A stretch of 64,000 bases of DNA from Pseudomonadota bacterium (GTDB lineage Bacteria > Pseudomonadota > Gammaproteobacteria > Ga0077536), in contig JADJYF010000001.1 of assembly GCA_016719885.1 (NCBI GenBank), forward strand, positions 372,001 to 436,000, in the 5' to 3' direction. The translations under genes and the position numbers were made by a program. The notes beneath the pieces were generated by a model. That model had not been told where the DNA came from. It searched no databases and worked only from the letters and a program-made list of their open reading frames with translations. Position 1 is the first letter of the stretch. Each line of letters begins with the position of its first letter. Below, piece after piece: positions 9,140 to 18,101 of the stretch.

Positions 9140-12100
9140 ATGCTGGGAGCTGCCTTCGATCCTGCCGTCGCGCGCTGGTTTGGCGCGAGCTTCGCCGCCG
9201 CCACGGCCTGCCAGACGCGCGCATGGGCGGCCCTCGCGACGGGCCGTCATACGCTGGTCGCCGCGCCGACAGGCTCGGGCAAGACCCTGGCCGCGTTTCT
9301 CACCGCGCTCAGCGAACTCGCGACGCGCGCACGCGCCGGCTGCCTAGCGCAGGAAACAGCGGTGCTTTACGTGTCGCCGCTGAAAGCGCTGGGCAATGAC
9401 ATCCAGCGCAATCTCGAACGGCCGCTGGCGGGCATCAAGGCCTTGCTTGCCGAAGAGCTGGGCGAGGCGCCCAGCATCACCACCGCGGTGCGCACCGGCG
9501 ACACGCCGGCCGCGGCGCGCACGCTGATGCGCAAGCGCCCGCCGCATATCCTCGTCACCACCCCCGAGTCGCTCTACATCCTGCTGACCAGCGACAGCGG
9601 GCGCGACATGCTGCGCTCGGTGCGCACCGTCATCATCGACGAGATCCACGCCCTGGTCGGCAACAAGCGTGGTGCGCATCTCGCCCTGAGCCTGGCGCGC
9701 CTGGAGGCCTTGACGGTCGTGCCGCCGGTGCGCATCGGCCTGTCGGCGACGCAACGCCCGATAGCGCGCGTCGCGGAATTTCTCACCGGCCAGCCGCACG
9801 TGGTGCATGCCGACGCGGAGCCCGTCTGCGCGATCGTCGACGAGGGTCACAAGCGCGCCCGTGACCTCGCCATCGAGATGCCGCCGTCCCCCCTCGAGAC
9901 GGTGATTTCCGCCGAAGTCGCCGGCGAGCTGCGCGCGCGCATGGTCGAACTCGTCAACCAGCATCGCAGCACGCTGGTGTTCGTCAATACGCGGCGCATG
10001 GCCGAGCGCCTGGCACGCGCGCTCGCCGACGAACTCGGTGACGACAAGGTGTGCGCGCATCACGGCAGCATGTCGCGCGAGCGGCGCCTGGATGCCGAGA
10101 CGCGCCTCAAGCACGGGCATTTGAAAGTGCTGGTGGCGACCGCGTCGCTGGAGCTCGGCATCGACATCGGCGACATCGACCTGGTGTGCCAGCTCGGCAC
10201 CACGCGCAGCCTGGCGATGTTCCTGCAGCGCGCCGGCCGGGCCGGCCATGCGGTCGACGGCGTGGCGCGTGCACGCCTGTTTCCCCAGACCCGTGACGAA
10301 CTCGTCGAATCGATCGCGCTGCTGGACATGGTGGCGCGCGCCGAACTCGACAGCATCGAAGTGCCGCCCGGACCGCGTGACGTGCTGGCGCAGCAGGTCG
10401 TGGCCGAAGTCGCGATGGGCGAGCGGGACGTTGCGGCCTTGTACGCGATGTACCGCGCGACCTGGCCGTATCGCGAGCTGTCGCGCGAGGAATTCGACAC
10501 CGTGTTGCGCATGCTGGCCGACGGATTCAGCTTCGGTCATGGCCGGCGCTCGGCCTACCTGCATCTCGACGATGTGAACGGGCGCGTGAGTGCGCGCCGC
10601 GGCGCGAAGCTGACGGCGGTGACCTGCGGCGGCGCGATTCCGGACAATGCCGACTACGACGTCATCGCCGAGCCGCAGGGCGAACGCGTCGGCACGGTCA
10701 ACGAAGACTTCGCCATCGAGAGCCTGCCCGGCAACATCTTCCAGCTCGGCAACACCTCGTGGCGCGTATTGCGCGTGGAAGCGGCCGGCCTGCGTGTCGA
10801 GGATGCACGCGGCGAACCGCCCAACATGCCGTTCTGGCTGGGCGAGGCGCCGGCGCGCAGCGCGGAATTGTCGCAGGCCGTCGCGCGTCTGCGTGACCGC
10901 GCCGCGCGTCTGCTCGACGCCGATGGCGACGTGACGGCGCTGGCGCGCCAGCTGGCCGACATCGGCGGGGTAGGGGCGGTCGCGGCGCGCCAGGCGGCCG
11001 ACTACCTGCTGCTCGGTTACCGCGCGCTCGGCGCGATGCCGACCCAGGACACGCTGGTGATGGAGCGCTTCTTCGACGAATCGGGCGGCATGCAGCTCGT
11101 CATCCATTCGCCTTTCGGCAGTCGCCTCAACAAGGCCTGGGGACTGGCGCTGCGCAAGCGCTTCTGCCGCACCTTCAATTTCGAACTGCAGGCGGCAGCG
11201 GTCGAAGATGCCATCGTGTTGTCGCTCGGCGCGGTGCACAGCTTCGCGCTCGATGACGTATGGCGATATCTCAACGCCGACAGCGTGCGTGATGTTTTGA
11301 TCCAGGCGGTGCTGACCGCGCCGATGTTCACGGTGCGCTGGCGCTGGGTGGCCGGCTGTGCGCTCGCCATCGAGCGTTTCCGCGGTGGGCGCAAGACGCC
11401 GCCCCGCCTGTTGCGCATGAACGCCGACGATCTCGCGGCGCTGGTGTTCCCGGATCAATTGGCCTGCGCCGAGAATCTCGGCGGACGCCGCGAAGTGCCG
11501 GACCATCCGCTGGTCAACCAGGCCCTGGACGATTGCCTGTTTGACGCGATGGACATCGTCGCGCTGGAGAACCTGCTGCGCGATATCGCCGCGGGCCGCA
11601 AGCGGCTGGTGGCGCGCGATGTGACCGAACCGTCGCCGTTCGCGCTGCAGGTGTTGAATGCCAATCCCTATGCCTTCCTCGACGACGCACCGCTGGAGGA
11701 GCGCCGCACCCAGGCGGTGAGCAGCCGCCGCTGGCTGGACAGCGCCGCCGCCAAGGATCTCGCCGCGCTCGACCCGGCGGCCATCGCGCGCGTGCGCGAC
11801 GAGGTCTGGCCGAGCGCCCGTAATGCCGAGGAACTGCACGATGCGCTGCTGATGCTGGGGCTCGCCAGCGAGGCCGAGTTGCGGCGCCTGGTGGACGACG
11901 CGGGCGGCGAGCGGACGTGGCTGGACGACGCGTTGCGCGCCTTGTACGAGCGCGGACGCGCGGTGCGCTGGCAGGGCCGAGTTGACGGCTGGTGCGCCAC
12001 CGAGAGACGCCACGAGTTGCTGGCGCTGGAGCCGGATGCGCGACTCGACATGCATGCCATCGCCGCCGCCTACGAGCGCGTGGCGATACCCGAGCGCAGC

Positions 12101-13507
12101 GAAGCGGTGACCGCGCTGGTGCGCGCGCGCCTCGAAATCGTCGGCCCCACCAGCGCGGCGGCGCTGGCTGCCAGCCTGCCGTGCGAGACGCGTGAAGTGG
12201 AGCAGGCCCTGCTCGCGCTGGAACAGGCCGGCATCGCCTTGCGCGGTCATTTCAGCGCCGAGTTCGAGGCGTCCACGCAGTGGTGCGAGCGGCGCTTGCT
12301 GGCGCGCATCCATCGCTACACGCTCAATCGCCTGCGCCAGGACATCGAGGCGGTGCCGGCCGCCGCCTACTCGCGTTTTCTGCTCGACTGGCAATGCGTG
12401 ACGCCGGCCGCGCGCGTCGAAGGCAGCGCCGGTCTGCACGCGGTGCTCAATCAACTGTCCGGTTTCGAAGCGCCGGTCGCGGCTTGGGAGAGTGAGATCC
12501 TGCCGGCGCGCGTGCGTGGCTACGACAGTCGCATGCTGGACGAAGCGATTCGCGCCGGACGCTACGTGTGGCTGCGCCTGAGTCCCAAGCGCAGCAGCGC
12601 GCCGCGCCTCGCCGGGACCTTGCGCACGACGCCCGTCAGCCTGGTGGCGCGCAGCCAATTGCAGGCATGGTTGGCGGTCGCCGGTCCGGAAGACGGCTGC
12701 CAGATCAGCAGCGCCGCACGCCAGGTGTTGTCCCATATCGAACAGCGGGGCGCCGCGTTCTTCGACGACATCGCCGGCGTGCGCGGCCTGCTGCGCAGCC
12801 AGGTGGAGAACGCGCTCGACGAGTTGGCGGCCGTCGGTCTCGTGACCTGCGACAGTTTCGTCGGGCTGCGCGCGCTGACCACGCCGGTGGCGCGTCGCAA
12901 CCCGCTAGGGCGTCGCGCGCGCCGCACGACCTTGCCGGGCATCGAGGATGCCGGCCGCTGGGATCGCCTGGTGCGACCGGCAGTTGATTCCAAGCTCGGC
13001 GACGAAGGATTGAACGAAGAGGTGGTCGAGACCATCGCGCGGGTCCTGCTGCGACGCTACGGCGTGGTGTTCCGGCGTATCGTCGAGCGCGAAGCGGCGC
13101 TCCCGCCCTGGCGCTTGTTGCTGCGCGTGCTGCGGCGTCTCGAGTCCGCCGGCGAGATCCGCGGCGGACGTTTCGTGGCCGGCGCCACCGGCGAGCAGTT
13201 CGCGCTGCCGGATGCGGTAACGGCTTTGCGTGAGTGCGCCAGGCGCGACGACGCCGGCGTGGTGCGTGTCGCCGCGGTCGATCCGCTGAACCTGGTGGGA
13301 ACGGTGTTGCCCGGCACGCGCATTCCTGCGCTCGCCAACCAGCACCTGGCCTTGGTCGGCGGCGAAGCAGTCGCCGTCAAGCGCGGCACGGACATCGAAT
13401 TCTTGAAGACCTTGGATACCGCCACCATGCTGCGCGTGCGCACCGCCATGCTCGGCGGACTCGAGTCACGCGCGGGCGGCCTGCGTTCGCGTCGCCGCCC
13501 GCTCTGA
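9140..13507 (+). CDS. lhr: Lhr-family ATP-dependent DNA helicase
   Basis: A 1455-residue SF2 helicase. Walker A APTGSGKT is at residues 42-49, DEIH at 167-170, SATQRP follows as motif III, and QRAGRAGH is motif VI near 362. Behind the RecA-like pair come the winged-helix and Lhr beta-barrel regions and a long C-terminal extension of the 'long Lhr' type, as in E. coli Lhr (about 1540 residues). Lhr proteins translocate 3' to 5' on single-stranded DNA and are linked to DNA repair. The ATG is 55 bases downstream of the HDOD stop; no strong Shine-Dalgarno is visible. An antisense frame of 1130 codons over this gene is a composition shadow. Confidence 0.95.
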   Translation: MLGAAFDPAVARWFGASFAAATACQTRAWAALATGRHTLVAAPTGSGKTLAAFLTALSELATRARAGCLAQETAVLYVSPLKALGNDIQRNLERPLAGIKALLAEELGEAPSITTAVRTGDTPAAARTLMRKRPPHILVTTPESLYILLTSDSGRDMLRSVRTVIIDEIHALVGNKRGAHLALSLARLEALTVVPPVRIGLSATQRPIARVAEFLTGQPHVVHADAEPVCAIVDEGHKRARDLAIEMPPSPLETVISAEVAGELRARMVELVNQHRSTLVFVNTRRMAERLARALADELGDDKVCAHHGSMSRERRLDAETRLKHGHLKVLVATASLELGIDIGDIDLVCQLGTTRSLAMFLQRAGRAGHAVDGVARARLFPQTRDELVESIALLDMVARAELDSIEVPPGPRDVLAQQVVAEVAMGERDVAALYAMYRATWPYRELSREEFDTVLRMLADGFSFGHGRRSAYLHLDDVNGRVSARRGAKLTAVTCGGAIPDNADYDVIAEPQGERVGTVNEDFAIESLPGNIFQLGNTSWRVLRVEAAGLRVEDARGEPPNMPFWLGEAPARSAELSQAVARLRDRAARLLDADGDVTALARQLADIGGVGAVAARQAADYLLLGYRALGAMPTQDTLVMERFFDESGGMQLVIHSPFGSRLNKAWGLALRKRFCRTFNFELQAAAVEDAIVLSLGAVHSFALDDVWRYLNADSVRDVLIQAVLTAPMFTVRWRWVAGCALAIERFRGGRKTPPRLLRMNADDLAALVFPDQLACAENLGGRREVPDHPLVNQALDDCLFDAMDIVALENLLRDIAAGRKRLVARDVTEPSPFALQVLNANPYAFLDDAPLEERRTQAVSSRRWLDSAAAKDLAALDPAAIARVRDEVWPSARNAEELHDALLMLGLASEAELRRLVDDAGGERTWLDDALRALYERGRAVRWQGRVDGWCATERRHELLALEPDARLDMHAIAAAYERVAIPERSEAVTALVRARLEIVGPTSAAALAASLPCETREVEQALLALEQAGIALRGHFSAEFEASTQWCERRLLARIHRYTLNRLRQDIEAVPAAAYSRFLLDWQCVTPAARVEGSAGLHAVLNQLSGFEAPVAAWESEILPARVRGYDSRMLDEAIRAGRYVWLRLSPKRSSAPRLAGTLRTTPVSLVARSQLQAWLAVAGPEDGCQISSAARQVLSHIEQRGAAFFDDIAGVRGLLRSQVENALDELAAVGLVTCDSFVGLRALTTPVARRNPLGRRARRTTLPGIEDAGRWDRLVRPAVDSKLGDEGLNEEVVETIARVLLRRYGVVFRRIVEREAALPPWRLLLRVLRRLESAGEIRGGRFVAGATGEQFALPDAVTALRECARRDDAGVVRVAAVDPLNLVGTVLPGTRIPALANQHLALVGGEAVAVKRGTDIEFLKTLDTATMLRVRTAMLGGLESRAGGLRSRRRPL

Positions 13508-13589
13508 AACTCCGCGATCGACTGCCTTGTACAACGCTTCGCGCGCGGCCGACGGCCCGTTGCGCGTGCCGCTGGTTTACATTGCGGCG

Positions 13590-14747
13590 ATGAAAGTCGT
13601 CATTGCTCCCGATTCGTTCAAGGACAGCCTGGGCGCCGTCGAGGTCGCGGCGGCGCTGGCCGCCGGACTGCGGCAGGTGCTGCCCACGCTCGAAATCGTC
13701 GAGGCGCCGATGGCCGACGGCGGTGAAGGCACCTTGTTGGCCATGGCGCGCGGCGGCGGCATCCGCCTCGAGTCCGTGCGCGCGTGCAATGCCTTGGGCG
13801 AGAGGGTCGAGGCGCGTTATGGCATGCGCGACGACGGGCTCGGTGCAGTCATCGAGGTAGCCGACGTGGTCGGCCTGCAGCAGGTGCCGGTCGCGCAACG
13901 CTCGCCGATGCAAACCAGCAGCTTCGGCGTCGGCGAGCTGATACTCGCCTGCCTCGATCGTGGTGTCCGTCAGTTTCTGATCGGGCTGGGCGGCTCGGCC
14001 ACCGTCGACGGTGGCGCCGGCATGCTCCAAGCGCTGGGCGCCCGCTTCTTCGACCGCCATGGCGACGCACTGCCGGCGCCCCTGCGCGGCCAGGATCTCA
14101 AGCACATCGCTGCGCTGGACCTCGGCGGGCTGGACCCGCGGCTCGCCGACTGCCGTGTCGATATCGCCAGTGACGTCGACAATCCCCTGTGCGGACCGCG
14201 CGGCGCGGCGGCGGTATTCGGACCGCAGAAGGGCGCCAGCGCTGCTGAGGTCGAAGAATTGGATGCCGGCCTGCGCGGCCTGTTCGGGCTGCTGGAAGTC
14301 GCCTGCCGACTGTCGGTCGCCGAGCGCCCGGGTGCCGGCTCCGCCGGCGGTCTGGGCGCGGCCTTGATGCTGGTGCTGAACGGGCGCCTGCGGCCGGGCG
14401 TCGAGGTGGTGATGGAAGCCGTCGACCTCGAACGGCAATTGCGCGGGGCGGCACTGGTCGTGACGGGGGAGGGCAGGGTCGATGCCCAGACCCTGTTCGG
14501 CAAGGCGCCCGCCGGCGTGGCCCGGCTCGCCCATGCCCTGGGTATCCCGGTCGTGGCCGTCGGCGGCAGCGTCGAGTCGTTGGAGGCGCTGTGGCGGTCC
14601 GGCGTATTCGATGCCATCGAAGCGGCGGTCAGCAGACCTTGCGTCATCACCGACGCGCTGCGCGACGCGTCGGCAAATCTCACCGAGGCTGGCATGCGCG
14701 TGGGCCTGTGGCTGAGCCTCGCTTCCAAACTTCATCCTTTACCTTAG
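13590..14747 (+). CDS. glxK: Glycerate kinase (GlxK/GarK type)
   Basis: Phosphorylates D-glycerate, feeding glyoxylate or glucarate breakdown into glycolysis. The 385-residue protein has the family's N-terminus (MKVVIAPDSFKDSLGA), MADGGEGT near residue 45, LIGLGGSATVDGGAGMLQALGARF in the centre and GAGSAGGLGAALM near residue 250. Length is typical. The internal ATG at 13590 gives the canonical start; the frame opens earlier at 13527 without support. No glyoxylate carboligase or tartronate reductase gene is adjacent, so pathway placement is inferred from family. Confidence 0.93.
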   Translation: MKVVIAPDSFKDSLGAVEVAAALAAGLRQVLPTLEIVEAPMADGGEGTLLAMARGGGIRLESVRACNALGERVEARYGMRDDGLGAVIEVADVVGLQQVPVAQRSPMQTSSFGVGELILACLDRGVRQFLIGLGGSATVDGGAGMLQALGARFFDRHGDALPAPLRGQDLKHIAALDLGGLDPRLADCRVDIASDVDNPLCGPRGAAAVFGPQKGASAAEVEELDAGLRGLFGLLEVACRLSVAERPGAGSAGGLGAALMLVLNGRLRPGVEVVMEAVDLERQLRGAALVVTGEGRVDAQTLFGKAPAGVARLAHALGIPVVAVGGSVESLEALWRSGVFDAIEAAVSRPCVITDALRDASANLTEAGMRVGLWLSLASKLHPLP

Positions 14748-14764
14748 CTTCGGCGGGCGCCTTA

Positions 14765-14940
14765 ATTCCCGTCGGTACCGGCACGGGCCCGGTGCGGGCC
14801 TCGTCTCGTTCAAATCGATTGTGGGATTTGCCTGTACGGGAAAAACCTCGGCGAGATCGGGATAGAAATCCCGGTTGCCTCGGATCGGGACTTGCAATAC
14901 GTTAGCCACTCCAGTGTCGATTTCATTCCCGTACGGAAAC
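14765..14940 (+). promoter_or_regulatory. hipBA promoter region with repeated operator-like motifs
   Basis: The 196-base gap before hipB holds three copies of a TTCCCGT/ACGGGAA element: ATTCCCGT at 14765-14772 and at 14925-14932, and ACGGGAAA in the opposite sense at 14836-14843. The last copy is part of a CCGTACGG palindrome (14929-14936) just before the hipB start, and a separate 6-base inverted repeat CGGGAT/ATCCCG spans 14858-14873. HipB proteins autorepress by binding several spaced palindromes, so these are candidate HipB sites. Confidence 0.5.
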
Positions 14941-14943
14941 AAT

Positions 14944-15162
14944 ATGTCACCAGAAGAGCTTGGTCGCGTGATTCGTGCCGAACGGCGGCAACAGAAACTC
15001 AGGCAGGGAGAATTGGCCGCTTTGTCCGGGGTCGGGAATCGATTCTTGTCGGATCTCGAGAACGGCAAGCCCACCGTCGAACTGGGGCGCGCCATGCAGG
15101 TGCTGAACATGCTGGGCCTGACCATGACGGTCCGCGCCCGCGAGTGGCGCGACCTCGAGTAG
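14944..15162 (+). CDS. hipB: HipB-like antitoxin, XRE-family DNA-binding protein
   Basis: A 72-residue protein that is almost entirely a Cro/C1-type helix-turn-helix: LGRVIRAERRQQKLRQGELAALSGVGNRFLSDLENGKPTVELG reads as helices 1-4, with the typical HipB ending VLNMLGLTMTVRA. HipB binds operator DNA and the HipA kinase, repressing transcription and holding HipA inactive. The ATG at 14944 was chosen over 14875 because it gives the standard HipB N-terminus and follows GGAAAC. It ends 4 bases before hipA. All visible HTH residues look normal, in contrast to the degenerate HipA. Confidence 0.88.
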   Translation: MSPEELGRVIRAERRQQKLRQGELAALSGVGNRFLSDLENGKPTVELGRAMQVLNMLGLTMTVRAREWRDLE

Positions 15163-15166
15163 GGTC

Positions 15167-16918
15167 ATGGCGAGTACCGATCTCGATGTGCTGCTGAACG
15201 GCCGCGTCGCCGGCCGCTTGAGCGAATCGGCGGCCGGGCTGTGGTCGTTCGCGTACAGCCTCGGCGGCGCCGGGCAGGCGCTCGAGCCGCCCGTATCCCT
15301 GGCCTTGCCCCGGCGACAATCGGTGTACCAGGGCGACCGCGTACGCGCGGTGTTCTGCAACCTGCTGCCGGAGGGTGAGATCCGCGTGCGCCTGGCGCAG
15401 AGTCTCGGTATCTCGGAGCGCAACGACTTTGCGCTGCTGGCGCGCCTGGCAGGTGATTGCCCGGGCGCCATCAGTCTGCGCCCGAGCAACGGCGCGATGG
15501 CCGAGAAACGCGAGCCGCGGCGTCTCAACCACGCCGAGCTTCGAAACGCCATCGCCATCCTGCCCATCCACCCGCTGCTCGCCGAGGCGGACGGTCTGCG
15601 CGTGACCTTGCCGGGTGAATTCGACAAGCTGCCGGTGCGCTACGCCGACGGCGAAGTGACCTTGATGCTGGACGGGCAACTGACCACCCACATCCTCAAG
15701 CCGGCGCGACCGGCGTTGCGCGAGTCGGTCATGAACGAGGCCTACACCACGCAGTTGGCGGCTGCCTTCGGCTTGCCGGTGGCGCCCTGCGAAGTCATCC
15801 AGGGCCAGGTCGCGATGCTGTGCGTGACGCGCATCGATCGCAGCGTCGGTGAGGCGGTGAACGCCTTGCACATGGAAGACTTCTGCCAGGTGGCCGGCTT
15901 GAACCCTCACGAGAAATTCGCGCGCGAAGGCGGCCTGGGGCTGCACGACATCGCGCGCATGCTGCGTGATCTCAGTGCGCGGCCGGCGGCCGATATCCGC
16001 GCCCTCGTGCAGTGGACGATATTCAGTTTCCTGGTCGGATTCGGCGCCGGCCATGCCAAGCAGCTGGCGCTGCGCTACGGCGCTCATGCGCCGCGTCTCG
16101 CGCCCTTCTTCGGCCTGTGGTCGACCCATGTCTACCCGGGCATGAATTACCGTATGGGCTTCCCGATCGGTGGCGAAGACCGGCCGGATTGGATGACCGT
16201 CGGACGCTGGCATGAATTCGCCCGCCAGATAGGCGTGCGCGGCAGCTACGTCATAGAGCAGTTGCGTGACGCGGCACTGGGCCTGCCGCCCCTGGCCGCC
16301 GAGGTGGAGGAGCGGTTTCAGCGGCACAATGGCTACGCGGGCATCATCAGGCAGATTCGCGCCCTGATCGATCAGCGCGCACGCCAGTTGCTGGTGTCAC
16401 TGGAGGCGGAGCTCTCCAAGGCGCGTGAGGCCGAAGGGAACAGCGAGCAAGGCGCCATGGCGCCGCTTGTGCGCGTCAGCGAAGAGGCGGCCGTCGACGA
16501 GCCCGTGCAAACCGTCGAGCCCACGCCCGAACCACCCATCGAGGCGCCGCCGGAACCCGAGCCTGGCGATGCGGCGCCATGCGCGCCACGCCTGCGCGCC
16601 GGCAGAAGCGTGGCGGTGACGGCGGTAGCCAGATCAGCTTGTTGCCCGAATAATTCAGGAAGCGAGCGCTTTGGGCGGTACGTAGGTGCCGTGGGAAGAG
16701 ATGTCGGTCAGCAGAATCACGTCGTCGGCGAGCGGCTGCGCCAGCAGGTGCTTGCGCGAGACATTGCGGAAATCCGCGTCGAGGGAAATGTCGTTGTCGC
16801 GGCCGCGGCCGACACAATTGACCCCTTCGTGCAGGGGGTAGGTCTTGCCATTGTCGGCGACCAGCGCCCATTCGCGATTGTGTGTGAGCGAGAATTGGTG
16901 ACGGGCGAGCTTGAGTGA
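15167..16918 (+). CDS. hipA: HipA-family protein, probable pseudokinase
   Basis: A 583-residue HipA homologue. The Couple_hipA domain (residues 1-110) and HipA fold are clear: FCNLLPEGEIRVRLAQSLGI, THILKPA with the ATP-site lysine (K178), CVTRIDRS and EDFCQVAGLNPHEKF. The catalytic signature is lost: where E. coli has ATDGHAKN this protein has FGAGHAKQ (residues 292-299), replacing D309 by Ala and N314 by Gln, and FYDIIS has become FFGLWS, replacing Mg-binding D332 by Gly (residue 316). The Ser150-loop motif AGAQEK is PGEFDK. It should not phosphorylate a target. After about residue 430 comes a Pro/Glu-rich tail, and the last ~88 codons are antisense to the FHA gene, so the native stop may have been lost. 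Family length is about 430-440. Confidence 0.85.
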   Translation: MASTDLDVLLNGRVAGRLSESAAGLWSFAYSLGGAGQALEPPVSLALPRRQSVYQGDRVRAVFCNLLPEGEIRVRLAQSLGISERNDFALLARLAGDCPGAISLRPSNGAMAEKREPRRLNHAELRNAIAILPIHPLLAEADGLRVTLPGEFDKLPVRYADGEVTLMLDGQLTTHILKPARPALRESVMNEAYTTQLAAAFGLPVAPCEVIQGQVAMLCVTRIDRSVGEAVNALHMEDFCQVAGLNPHEKFAREGGLGLHDIARMLRDLSARPAADIRALVQWTIFSFLVGFGAGHAKQLALRYGAHAPRLAPFFGLWSTHVYPGMNYRMGFPIGGEDRPDWMTVGRWHEFARQIGVRGSYVIEQLRDAALGLPPLAAEVEERFQRHNGYAGIIRQIRALIDQRARQLLVSLEAELSKAREAEGNSEQGAMAPLVRVSEEAAVDEPVQTVEPTPEPPIEAPPEPEPGDAAPCAPRLRAGRSVAVTAVARSACCPNNSGSERFGRYVGAVGRDVGQQNHVVGERLRQQVLARDIAEIRVEGNVVVAAAADTIDPFVQGVGLAIVGDQRPFAIVCERELVTGELE

Positions 16919-17560
16919 GATTGCGCTGCCAGGCGCCAGGCGTAGCGTCACGGCCTCGCCCTGCGGCAATCGACGCAGCTCGTCACGGCTGAATTCACGC
17001 ACCTCTCCGTCGGCGGTGAACATCACGGTTGCCTTGGCATCGGCGTCGGCCATGCCGGGTTCGAGCATGCTTCCCTGCATGTCGACGACCAGTCGCACGG
17101 TGGTCAAGCGGGCATGGAGATATTGCTGGTATTTGCGCAAGGCCGCGCGCACGTAGGCGTCATCGTTCGCCGGTAGTTCCACCAGGTGCGCGAACAGCGA
17201 ACGCCATTCGAAATCCTTGGAAAACACCGCGACGCCCAACTGCGCCACTGCCGGACCACAGGGTACGGACTGCGCTTGGTTGGCTTCGAGAATGTCGGCG
17301 ATGCGTTGGTCGAGATTGCGGATGCCATGCAACTCGGCATCGAGTTCGGCGGCCGAACGACGCATCAACTCATGCAGGCGGGCGGGCAGTACGCCGGTGC
17401 GCGCGCCCAGCGCGAATTCGAAATCGGCGAGCTGCGAGAAACGCAGCTTGTCGGTTCCCCACGGCAATTCGAGGCGTGCCCCTGCGCGGCGACCGCACAA
17501 ACGGCTGATGGCACGCTTGAAGGCCTCGCTCGCGAAGGTTTTGAAGTCCGTGAAGCGCAT
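16655..17560 (-). CDS. FHA-domain protein with unknown N-terminal region
   Basis: A 301-residue protein. The C-terminal ~65 residues are a forkhead-associated domain that would bind phosphothreonine peptides: CVGRGRDNDISL carries the conserved Gly-Arg, NVSRKHLL the Ser-Arg-Lys-His, and ISSHGTYV replaces the usual SxNGT (His for Asn). The N-terminal ~230 residues contain no motif I recognise and no membrane segment; a helical stretch near 60-95 is visible. It is convergent with hipA and overlaps it by 264 bases. No Ser/Thr kinase of the PknB type is in the window, so the phosphorylated partner is unknown. Confidence 0.75.
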   Translation of the reverse strand: MRFTDFKTFASEAFKRAISRLCGRRAGARLELPWGTDKLRFSQLADFEFALGARTGVLPARLHELMRRSAAELDAELHGIRNLDQRIADILEANQAQSVPCGPAVAQLGVAVFSKDFEWRSLFAHLVELPANDDAYVRAALRKYQQYLHARLTTVRLVVDMQGSMLEPGMADADAKATVMFTADGEVREFSRDELRRLPQGEAVTLRLAPGSAISLKLARHQFSLTHNREWALVADNGKTYPLHEGVNCVGRGRDNDISLDADFRNVSRKHLLAQPLADDVILLTDISSHGTYVPPKALAS

Positions 17561-17683
17561 GGATTTCAGTTAATTACGTATGAAACCTAAAGCAACTCCA
17601 AAATACTAGTGACAAGTTAAAACAGTTTCAAGCGCGTGACTGTGACCGCGTTGGGGATTCAGGCCTGCGCCCGGGGGAGACGT

Positions 17684-18064
17684 TCAATCGAACGGCCAGT
17701 AGTCCATGACCTTGAGCATGAAGGGTAGCCAGGAAAGCACCAGCAGCATCAAGACCACCAACTCGATGCGGATGGCGCGCGACAGGCGTGCGACTTCATT
17801 GCTGTCCGCGTCGGACATGAAGACTTTCGCCATGCACACGTCGAGCGGAATGGCGAACACCAGCATCATCATGATTGACGGCGCAATCACCGACGGCAGC
17901 AGCCGCCAGTCGTGCATGTAGGTCTTGCCGTCGGCGAACGGTGCCGCGACGATGCAGGCCAAGGCTGTCAGCATCATCAGCAGCCGCAACGTGCCTAGAC
18001 TCTTGAGCCAATTGTTCAATCTGCATGCACCCGCTGTGTCGGCTGACCGGTGCGAATAATACAC
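17684..18064 (-). CDS. Small integral membrane protein, unknown function
   Basis: About 126 residues with three hydrophobic segments (LRLLMMLTALACIVAAPF, LLPSVIAPSIMMMLVFAIPL and IELVVLMLLVLSWLPFML) separated by short polar loops, so probably an inner-membrane protein. I recognise no family. A GTG start at 18064 with CAGG 6 bases upstream is my choice; a TTG at about 18020 is also possible. The gene is divergent from avtA with about 37 bases between starts, so their promoters overlap. Confidence 0.55.
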   Translation of the reverse strand: MYYSHRSADTAGACRLNNWLKSLGTLRLLMMLTALACIVAAPFADGKTYMHDWRLLPSVIAPSIMMMLVFAIPLDVCMAKVFMSDADSNEVARLSRAIRIELVVLMLLVLSWLPFMLKVMDYWPFD

Positions 18065-18101
18065 TACCGACCTGACCCACACGCGGGTGTACGAACTGTC
18101 C

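Noticed and set aside
9344..12736. 1130-codon open frame antisense to lhr
   Set aside because: Composition shadow: high GC leaves opposite strands open. The plus strand has full helicase motifs in order; the antisense frame shows no domain and is rich in His, Arg, Gln and Gly from the reversed codon bias.
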